From the NCBI GenBank assembly GCA_003245675.1, contig QKCN01000062.1, positions 1 to 64,000 on the forward strand: a DNA stretch of 64,000 nt, read 5' to 3'. The notes beneath the pieces are model-generated. The model ran no database searches and was not told the origin of the DNA. It worked only from the letters and a program-made list of their open reading frames with translations. Made by a program: the position numbers and the translations under genes. Source of the DNA: Bacteriovoracaceae bacterium (GTDB lineage: Bacteria > Bdellovibrionota > Bacteriovoracia > Bacteriovoracales > Bacteriovoracaceae). The stretch's first letter is position 1. Each line of letters begins with the position of its first letter. Shown in pieces: positions 56,765 through 64,000 of the stretch.

Positions 56765-58540
56765 ATGGATCAAAAAAGAATTGGAAAAGTACATGCTATT
56801 GTTTCTAACCTCGTCCAGGTAGATATTGATGCACCTGTGATCAACAGAGAAATCTGCTACATTGAGGAGCCAACTGAAAAAAGAAAATTAATGGCAGAAG
56901 TTATTAAAGTTCAATCTGGACGCTGCTATGTACAGGTTTACGAAAGTACGCGCGGCTTAAAAGTCGGTTGCCCTGTAGAGTTTACAGCTGAACTTCTACA
57001 AGTTGATCTTGCTCCAGGACTTCTTTCCCGCAATCTCGATGGGCTGCAAAATGACCTCGACCAATTTGAAGGAACTTTTCTTCAAAGAGGTGTTTACAAC
57101 ACACCTATCAACTTCGAAGCTGAATTTGACTTTGAAGTCAGCAAAAAGGTCGGCGACGAAGTTCGTGCTGGCGATTGGCTAGGACACGTCAAAGAAAACT
57201 GGATGGATCATAAGATTATGGTTCCCTTTAATCTTGAAGGCACCTATCGCATTACCGAAATCAAACACGGAAAATATAAAGTAAAAGATACGATTGCTGT
57301 TTTGGAAAATATCCAAACCAAAGAGACAGTGAATGTATCCATGCACCAAAAATGGCCAATTTATCAGCCAATTAAAGCCTACAAAGAAAAAACGGCCATT
57401 TTTAAGCCTTTGACAACTGGTATTCGTGCGATTGATACCCTTAATCCGATGATGGAAGGTGGATCAGGCTTTATTCCTGGACCTTTTGGTTGCGGCAAAA
57501 CCGTGCTGCAACACAATATTTCACAACATGCAGAAGCCGATATTATCATCATCGCAGCCTGTGGAGAGAGAGCAAATGAGGTGGTGGAAATTTTCACCGA
57601 ATTCCCTGAGCTCAAAGACCCTAGATCTGGCCGCTCTTTGATGGAAAGAACAATCATCATTTGTAATACCTCTAATATGCCTGTGGCAGCTCGTGAAGCT
57701 TCTGTTTATACCGCAATGACCATTGGGGAATACTATAGGCAAATGGGACTCAAAGTTCTCCTTTTGGCCGACTCGACATCTCGTTGGGCCCAAGCTCTTC
57801 GTGAGATCTCCAATAAAATGGAAGAGCTACCAGGACCTGATGCCTTCCCTATGGACTTAACGGCCATCATTTCATCATTTTATGCTCGAGCTGGTTATGT
57901 AAAATTAAACAATGAAGACCCTGCCTCAATTACCTTCATTGGAACAGTTTCTCCGGCCGGTGGTAACTTAAAAGAGCCAGTAACGGAAGCAACTAAAAAA
58001 GCAGCTCGCTGTTTCTATGCCCTTTCACAAGCTCGTGCCGATAGTAAACGCTATCCTGCGATTGACCCCGTCGATAGTTACTCTAAATACCTTGAGTACG
58101 CCGAAGTTCAAGAGTACATGAAAAAGGAAATTGGAGAAGACTGGATTGATAAAGTGCTAGAAGTTAAAGATATGCTCTTGCGCGGAAAAGAAACCAAAGA
58201 GCAAATTAATATTTTGGGAGACGACTCCGTTCCAATAGAGCACCATGATACCTTTTGGAAAGCAGAGCTCGTTGACTTTATTATTCTTCAGCAAGACGCC
58301 TTTGATGAGATTGATGCCGACACTCCAATGGAACGTCAAAAGTATATGCTCGATCTCATTCTTGATATCTGCCATACTAAATTCAAATTCGATAAATTTG
58401 AAGAAGTACAAGACTACTTTAAAAACATGATCAACCTCTTAAAGCAAATGAACTACTCCGAATTCCAATCTGAAAAATTCAAAGAATACGAAAGGAATCT
58501 AGGAGCGCACATTGCTCAAAGAAGAAGTGAGGTGGCATAA
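56765..58540 (+). CDS. ntpA: V-type ATPase catalytic subunit A
   Basis: IPGPFGCGKTVLQHNISQHA; ADSTSRWAQALREISNKMEELPGPDAFPMDL. Confidence 0.98.
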   Translation: MDQKRIGKVHAIVSNLVQVDIDAPVINREICYIEEPTEKRKLMAEVIKVQSGRCYVQVYESTRGLKVGCPVEFTAELLQVDLAPGLLSRNLDGLQNDLDQFEGTFLQRGVYNTPINFEAEFDFEVSKKVGDEVRAGDWLGHVKENWMDHKIMVPFNLEGTYRITEIKHGKYKVKDTIAVLENIQTKETVNVSMHQKWPIYQPIKAYKEKTAIFKPLTTGIRAIDTLNPMMEGGSGFIPGPFGCGKTVLQHNISQHAEADIIIIAACGERANEVVEIFTEFPELKDPRSGRSLMERTIIICNTSNMPVAAREASVYTAMTIGEYYRQMGLKVLLLADSTSRWAQALREISNKMEELPGPDAFPMDLTAIISSFYARAGYVKLNNEDPASITFIGTVSPAGGNLKEPVTEATKKAARCFYALSQARADSKRYPAIDPVDSYSKYLEYAEVQEYMKKEIGEDWIDKVLEVKDMLLRGKETKEQINILGDDSVPIEHHDTFWKAELVDFIILQQDAFDEIDADTPMERQKYMLDLILDICHTKFKFDKFEEVQDYFKNMINLLKQMNYSEFQSEKFKEYERNLGAHIAQRRSEVA

Positions 58541-59871
58541 TGCAAACATCAAAAGACAATAAAGCTTTTCAAAAAGTTTTTACTAAATTGACCAATATTA
58601 CAAAAGCAACCTGTACTGTAACAGCAGAGGGTGTGGGCAATGAAGAAATGGCGGTGGTCGATGGCCGCCCTGCTCAAGTTGTGAAAATTTTCGGAGACCA
58701 AGTGACTCTTCAAATTTTCCAAGGAACCAATGGTATTGCCACCAACTCTGAAGTTATCTTTACTGGCAAACCTCCTCAATTAAAAGTTGGAGATGATCTC
58801 ATTGGACGCTTTTTCAATGCCTATGGCGATCCCATTGACAATGGCCCTGAGCTAACAGGGAAGGCAATCGATATTGGTGGTCCAACAGTAAATCCTGTGC
58901 GTAGAAAACAACCTTCAGAGCTAATCGCCACAGGAATTGCAGGTATTGACCTTAACAATACTCTGGTCTCCGGTCAAAAAATTCCGTTTTTTGCAGACCC
59001 TGACCAACCTTTCAACCAAGTACTTGCCGACGTTGCCTTGAGAGCACAAGTTGATCGCATTATCCTTGGCGGTATGGGAATGCTTTTGGATGACTTCCTC
59101 TTCTACAAAAGACTATTTGAAGAAGCTGGCGCCATGGACAAAATTATCTGTTTTATGAATACAACAGAAGATGCCCCGGTTGAACGTCTCCTCATTCCTG
59201 ATATGGCCCTAACAGCAGCAGAATACTTTGCAGTAGAGAAGAATGAAAAAGTACTCGTTCTTCTTACGGATATGACTCTCTATTGCGATGCTCTTTCTAT
59301 CGTAAGTAACCGTATGGATCAAATTCCAACGAAAGACTTTATGCCTGGTTCACTTTATTCTGACTTGGCAAAGCTATACGAAAAAGCAGCACAATTCCCT
59401 ACTGGAGGCTCCATTACCATTCTTGCGGTAACTACTCTTTCTGGTGGTGATATTACTCACGCCATTCCAGATAACACTGGTTATATTACCGAAGGGCAAT
59501 TGTTCTTGCGTCGCGATACCGATGTTTCTAAAACAATTGTCGACCCCTTCCGTTCTCTTTCTCGTTTGAAGCAATTGGTGATTGGTAAGAAAACAAGAGA
59601 AGATCATCCTCAAGTTATGAATGCTTGTATTCGTCTCTTCTCCGATGCTGCCAATGCGAAAACCAAATTGGAAAACGGTTTTGACCTTACCGATTATGAC
59701 AAGCGTACTTTGAACTTCGCCAAGGAATACTCCAAAGATATTTTGGCCACAGATATCAATATTGACACCACCGAGATGCTTGATCGCTGCTGGCGCCAAT
59801 ATGCTGCTCACTTTGAAAAGCACGAGCTTGGTATTAAGCAAGATTTGATTGATAAATACTGGAAAAACTAG
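58540..59871 (+). CDS. ntpB: V-type ATPase subunit B
   Basis: NPVRRKQPSELIATGIAGIDLNNTLVSGQKIPFFADPDQPFN; VLLTDMTLYCDALSIVSNRMDQIPTKDFMPGSLYSDLAKLYEKA. Confidence 0.97.
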   Translation: MQTSKDNKAFQKVFTKLTNITKATCTVTAEGVGNEEMAVVDGRPAQVVKIFGDQVTLQIFQGTNGIATNSEVIFTGKPPQLKVGDDLIGRFFNAYGDPIDNGPELTGKAIDIGGPTVNPVRRKQPSELIATGIAGIDLNNTLVSGQKIPFFADPDQPFNQVLADVALRAQVDRIILGGMGMLLDDFLFYKRLFEEAGAMDKIICFMNTTEDAPVERLLIPDMALTAAEYFAVEKNEKVLVLLTDMTLYCDALSIVSNRMDQIPTKDFMPGSLYSDLAKLYEKAAQFPTGGSITILAVTTLSGGDITHAIPDNTGYITEGQLFLRRDTDVSKTIVDPFRSLSRLKQLVIGKKTREDHPQVMNACIRLFSDAANAKTKLENGFDLTDYDKRTLNFAKEYSKDILATDINIDTTEMLDRCWRQYAAHFEKHELGIKQDLIDKYWKN

Positions 59872-59882
59872 TTGGAGTATAA

Positions 59883-60467
59883 ATGAAGTTTCAATTTAAT
59901 AAAACCGAACTTCAGGGATTAAGAAAGCAGCTCAAAATCAGAGTTGCGGCTCTTCCGACTCTTAAAAATAAAGAGTCGGCCCTAAGAGCGGAAATTAAGA
60001 AATATAAAAAACAGCTAAAGGCAATTCTCAATGAGTTGAATACTGCTGTCGAAGAGATCAAAAAGATCAAAAGATTATATTCTGAATTTCCTCTCGACTT
60101 GGTTGAACTTAAGGATATCGAAATTCTGCCAAAAAAAATTGCGGGTGTTAAAATCCCTATCTTCCAAAAAGTTATTTTGGAGACAAGGGACTTTAGCCTC
60201 TTTGGTTCCCCCTCTTGGTTTTTAAAAGGAGTCACGATCCTGCAAAAAATTATTGAGCTAGAAATTCGATTAAAAATTGAAGAAATTGTTGTTGAAATTC
60301 TCGAACTTGCAAGAAAGAAAACAACTCAAAAAGTAAACCTCTATGAAAAGGTTCAAATTCCCGCCTACGAAGACGCTATTTTGAAAATTAAGCGCTATCT
60401 TGAAGATGTGGAAAACCTCGACAAAGCAGGTTCTAAAATCGTTAAAAAAAGGTTGGCCGAGCTATGA
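59883..60467 (+). CDS. ntpD: V-type ATPase subunit D
   Basis: FNKTELQGLRKQLKIRVAALPTLKNKESALRAEIKK; operon position. Confidence 0.92.
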   Translation: MKFQFNKTELQGLRKQLKIRVAALPTLKNKESALRAEIKKYKKQLKAILNELNTAVEEIKKIKRLYSEFPLDLVELKDIEILPKKIAGVKIPIFQKVILETRDFSLFGSPSWFLKGVTILQKIIELEIRLKIEEIVVEILELARKKTTQKVNLYEKVQIPAYEDAILKIKRYLEDVENLDKAGSKIVKKRLAEL

Positions 60468-62335
60468 TTACTAAAATGTTGCGACTCCACCTTTTGTCGC
60501 ATAAAGATGAAGTCAAAAGTTTACTGAATTCACTTCAAGACTTAGGTTTAGTTCATCTTGATGCGCGAGAGCTTCATGAAGAAGATCTTAAAGGTGAAGA
60601 GCATAATCAATTGCGCACAATGCTTCAAAAGGTAAATCAAGAAAAAGCACAACTTAAAAGTGCTCAGTCTTTTCTTGGATTTTTTGCCAAAACTATTGTG
60701 ACAGAAAGCAAATCATATTCAGGGACTATTGCGGAGCTGCTGGAAGAATTCTCTGTCCTTCTGACTAAAAAGCAAGAGCTTAAAACAGCGCTCGATAAAT
60801 TGAAAAAAGAAGAACAAAAACTTCTTCCTTGGGGAGACTTTGAGCCTAAGATCGTGCAAAAAATTAGAAATGCAGGACTCAATATTCGTCTTTTTATTTG
60901 CACTCTAAAACAAAAAGAAGAACTTGTTGCCCATAGTATTCCCCATCAAGTGATCAGCACCCAGGGAAAAACTTGTTTTGTGGCAACCTTAGGCGATTGG
61001 CAAGCGGAATTCACACCTGGTGAAGAGTTTAGCCTTCCTCTACTATCCTTGGATAACGTGCAAGAAGAGCGCGATAATAAAGAAAAAGATTTGCTCGCTC
61101 TCAATCAAAAAATTGATCTTTTTGCACAATATTCAAACTGGGTAAAAGCTCAAATGCTCAAAGAGCAAGAAAAACTAGAACTCGCTCAAGCAGAGACCTA
61201 TTTACATGAAACTCAAACCATTATGAGTATCAGTGCCTGGCTTCCTCTGCGCCAAAAAGATGTTGTCGAAGATCACTTAAAAAAGCAGGCTGGAATCGCT
61301 TTTTATATTGAGGATGGGATTGGAGAAGCTAATAGTTTGGATGTTCCTGTTCAATTAAAAAACAATATTTTTTCCAAGCTATTTGAGCCAATTACGGGTC
61401 TCTTCTCATTACCGGCCTATCATGAATTTGATTTGACACCTTTCTTTGCCCCCTTCTTTGCAATGTTTTTCGGACTTTGCTTAGGTGATGCGGGCTACGG
61501 TTTGATCTTTTTAAGTATTCTAACCTTTGCCTTTTTCAAATTCAAAAAAGCAAGGGCCCCTATCGTCTTGGGTATGATCCTCAATCTCTGTGTTATTTTC
61601 TGGGGAATCATCACCGGAACGACTTTTGGTATGAACTTGTTCGAAATCAAAATTCCCATTCTATCAGATATGGCCCTATTGAAATCTGACCATGTATTTT
61701 ATCTGGCCCTACTCATTGGACTTTTCCAAATTTTCTTTGGAATGATTATTCAAGTGATTGGAAAAATGGTTCGCGGTGGAGTGATGGCCGGTCTTTCAAC
61801 TGTGGGTTGGATTATTTTAATTTTCTTTCTAACAGTTATGTATCTTGCAGGACAAAATCCAACAGGCGATTTTACCATGGGAATTGCAGTTATTGATTTC
61901 TGTAAATCTGTTCCAACCATGATGAATCAAATTGGAAGCATTATCGGTGTGGCCCTGATCCTCTTTTTTAATGACTTAAAGGTGAATATCTTTTTGCGCA
62001 TTGGAAAAGGGCTCTGGGAACTCTACGGCATTACTGGAGTCGTAGGAGATTTACTCTCATACATCCGACTTTTCGCTCTTGGTGTGTCGTCGGCCATTTT
62101 GGGGACTGTGATTAATTCAATTGCCATGAAAATGTTAGATATTCCTGTCCCTGTACTGGCACAGATCATCTTTGTCCTCTTTTTAGTAGTTGGACATATT
62201 GGCAATATGCTGCTGGCGGCTCTGGGCTCTTTTGTCCATCCCCTACGTTTGACTTTTGTAGAATTTTATAAAAATGCAGGATTTGAAGGCGGAGGGAAGC
62301 CTTTTAAACCGCTACAAAAATACAGTAAAACATAA
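60464..62335 (+). CDS. ntpI: V-type ATPase subunit I
   Basis: Large N-terminal coiled coil; FFAMFFGLCLGDAGYGLIFL; GDLLSYIRLFALGVSSAILG; HPLRLTFVEFYKNAGFEGGGKPFKPL. Confidence 0.97.
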   Translation: MITKMLRLHLLSHKDEVKSLLNSLQDLGLVHLDARELHEEDLKGEEHNQLRTMLQKVNQEKAQLKSAQSFLGFFAKTIVTESKSYSGTIAELLEEFSVLLTKKQELKTALDKLKKEEQKLLPWGDFEPKIVQKIRNAGLNIRLFICTLKQKEELVAHSIPHQVISTQGKTCFVATLGDWQAEFTPGEEFSLPLLSLDNVQEERDNKEKDLLALNQKIDLFAQYSNWVKAQMLKEQEKLELAQAETYLHETQTIMSISAWLPLRQKDVVEDHLKKQAGIAFYIEDGIGEANSLDVPVQLKNNIFSKLFEPITGLFSLPAYHEFDLTPFFAPFFAMFFGLCLGDAGYGLIFLSILTFAFFKFKKARAPIVLGMILNLCVIFWGIITGTTFGMNLFEIKIPILSDMALLKSDHVFYLALLIGLFQIFFGMIIQVIGKMVRGGVMAGLSTVGWIILIFFLTVMYLAGQNPTGDFTMGIAVIDFCKSVPTMMNQIGSIIGVALILFFNDLKVNIFLRIGKGLWELYGITGVVGDLLSYIRLFALGVSSAILGTVINSIAMKMLDIPVPVLAQIIFVLFLVVGHIGNMLLAALGSFVHPLRLTFVEFYKNAGFEGGGKPFKPLQKYSKT

Positions 62336-62371
62336 ATAGAAAAAACGAATTAACAAAAAAAAGGAGATTTT

Positions 62372-62815
62372 ATGGGAATGACATTAGCTTTTATTGGAAT
62401 TGGTATTATGGTTGGACTCGCAGGTTGTGGTAGTGCTATTGGTACAGCAATTGGCGGAAGTGCCACGCTTGGTGCTTTAAAGAAAAAAGAAGATGGCTTT
62501 GGTAGCTTCATGGTTCTTTCTGCTCTTCCTGGAACACAAGGTCTTTATGGCTTTGGTGGTTTCTTTATTTTGATGGGTAAATTGACTCCAGAACTAACAA
62601 TGTTCCAAGGGGCGGCCATTTTAGGTGCAGGTATTGCTCTTGGTCTTGCTGGTCTTATTTCTGCCATCCAACAAGGAAAAGTTTGTGCCAATGCGATTTC
62701 TGCCATTGCTGCAGGACAAGATGCTTTTGGTAAAGGTATGATCCTCGCCGTTTTTCCTGAGCTTTATGCGATTGTGGCTTTCGCTGCGACCTTCCTTATT
62801 GGCGCACTACTCTAG
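62372..62815 (+). CDS. ntpK: V-type ATPase rotor subunit K
   Basis: Four TM segments; LPGTQGLYGF; SAIQQGKVCANAI; VFPELYAIVAF. Confidence 0.97.
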   Translation: MGMTLAFIGIGIMVGLAGCGSAIGTAIGGSATLGALKKKEDGFGSFMVLSALPGTQGLYGFGGFFILMGKLTPELTMFQGAAILGAGIALGLAGLISAIQQGKVCANAISAIAAGQDAFGKGMILAVFPELYAIVAFAATFLIGALL

Positions 62816-62842
62816 TTCTTCAAGAAAAAGACAATAAAAAGA

Positions 62843-62872
62843 AACCCCTGCTCAACGAGCAGGGGTTTTTAT
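62843..62872 (+). terminator. Rho-independent terminator of the V-ATPase operon
   Basis: ACCCCTGCTCAACGAGCAGGGGTTTTT. Confidence 0.9.
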
Positions 62873-62905
62873 TTTAATCATCTAAACATTTATTTATACC
62901 CACAT

Positions 62906-64000
62906 CTAGGATAACGAAATATATTTGGTTATTTCAGAAAGAAGCGCCTGTTTACGAATTGGCTTAGCAACATGCCCATCAAAACCAGCATCAAAACAGA
63001 GTTGAATATCTTCGTCATAGGCATGGGCCGAAAAAGCAATGATCTTCTTTGGATTTTCTTGAGCAATCTTTTCTTGCTCTCGAATTCTTTTGCAAGCGGT
63101 CAAGCCATCAAGTACAGGCATTTGCAGATCCAATAAAATTAAGTCATAAACATTGTGCTCAATTTTATCCAAAGCCTCTTTCCCATTGACTGCTAAGTCC
63201 AAAGAGACATTTTCATCGCGCAAGAAGACCTTCACCAGCTCTCTATTATCAATATCATCATCGACATACAAAATACGACCTTGCAAGCGACGGGCCGGAA
63301 TATCTGTTTCTTTTTCAACATCAACGAGGAACTCATCACTTGGCTCACTGACTGGAATATAAAAACTAAAGACACATCCATGATTAGCAGAGGTTTGTAC
63401 AAGAATCTCTCCACTCATGTGATCAAGTAATTTTTTAGTTAAGAAAAGTCCTAGTGCAGATCCCTTATACTTACAAGTCATGACTGAGTGAAAGTAGTCT
63501 TTTTCTGTATCATTAAAAAGATCTAAGAACAGCTTCTTCTCATCATCACATATTCCAACTCCAGAATCCTGAACTTCAAAATACAGACGATCTTTCACCA
63601 TAAAAAGACGAATTTCGATAATTCCCTTTTCAGAAAAGTTTATACAATTAGAAAGAACACTGATAATAATTTGTCTTAAATGACGAGAGTCTTCCCAAAT
63701 GACATCTGGTACTTCTTGGCTAACTTTTAAGAAGAACTCTAATTCTCTTCCCTCTAATAGGATCGATGAATGAGATAAAATCTCATCTAAAAACCCCCGT
63801 ATAGAGATTACTTCCTTTTTGCTAATTAAAACATCACTTTCCAAATTGGAAACATTGAGAATGGATTCAACCGTATTTTGAAAGTAACTCTGGGCTCGCA
63901 ATAAGCGACCTGAATATAGAGGTGCTTTTCCATTATGTTCTCTTTTATATTCAGAAATTAGTTCTTCCGTAAAACCAAGCATGGCATTCAAAGGCGTTCG
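62906..64000 (-). CDS. Hybrid sensor histidine kinase/response regulator, N-terminus beyond window
   Basis: RTPLNAMLGF dimerisation box at the window edge; HATPase_c motifs; receiver ILYVDDDIDNRELV...YDLILLDLQMPVLDG...AKPIRKQALL. Confidence 0.93.
   Translation of the reverse strand, partial: RTPLNAMLGFTEELISEYKREHNGKAPLYSGRLLRAQSYFQNTVESILNVSNLESDVLISKKEVISIRGFLDEILSHSSILLEGRELEFFLKVSQEVPDVIWEDSRHLRQIIISVLSNCINFSEKGIIEIRLFMVKDRLYFEVQDSGVGICDDEKKLFLDLFNDTEKDYFHSVMTCKYKGSALGLFLTKKLLDHMSGEILVQTSANHGCVFSFYIPVSEPSDEFLVDVEKETDIPARRLQGRILYVDDDIDNRELVKVFLRDENVSLDLAVNGKEALDKIEHNVYDLILLDLQMPVLDGLTACKRIREQEKIAQENPKKIIAFSAHAYDEDIQLCFDAGFDGHVAKPIRKQALLSEITKYISLS

Noticed and set aside
59374-59841. 155-aa minus-strand ORF inside V-ATPase subunit B
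   Set aside because: Shadow ORF of a conserved gene.
1-64000. CRISPR arrays, tRNA/rRNA genes, transposases, prophage
   Set aside because: No regularly spaced repeats, no tRNA T-loop/acceptor patterns, and no mobile-element proteins were found by reading; a tRNAscan or IS search would be needed for certainty.

Overview
AT-rich bacterial chromosomal window with ~50 credible protein genes. The gene content (chemoreceptors, many small secreted or lipoprotein genes, secreted peptidases, Gram-negative Kdo and Tol-Pal genes, Chlamydia/spirochaete-style V-ATPase) suggests a Bdellovibrionota/Bacteriovorax-like organism; that assignment is inference only. Recognisable modules: amidase + SpoIID; cache protein + MCP; uvrC; murJ; K+-dependent-type membrane pyrophosphatase; TetR-TolC-adaptor-RND efflux operon; gpsA; kdsC/kdsA; secreted proteases; CoA-disulfide reductase-rhodanese with YeeE/YedE permeases; two tandem MCPs; serA; purA; antiporter; pal/TPR; tsaD-rsmA-smpB; a complete E-DUF2764-A-B-D-I-K V-ATPase operon; a hybrid histidine kinase cut by the window end. 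No tRNA, rRNA, CRISPR array, transposase or prophage was seen. The most interesting observations are: (1) a consensus sigma-54 promoter on the minus strand at 50171-50187, placed to make a ~105-nt terminator-ended sRNA that starts with a GU repeat, with a complementary CA repeat in the leader of the 41069 gene; (2) a structured-RNA region at 40.74-41.05 kb with a 6S-like RNA and a three-way-junction leader; (3) paired hairpin + AACAACRCAGATG elements flanking serA; (4) a sigma-54-driven gene for a secreted five-repeat paired-Cys protein; (5) Na+-type signatures in both the pyrophosphatase and the V-ATPase rotor.
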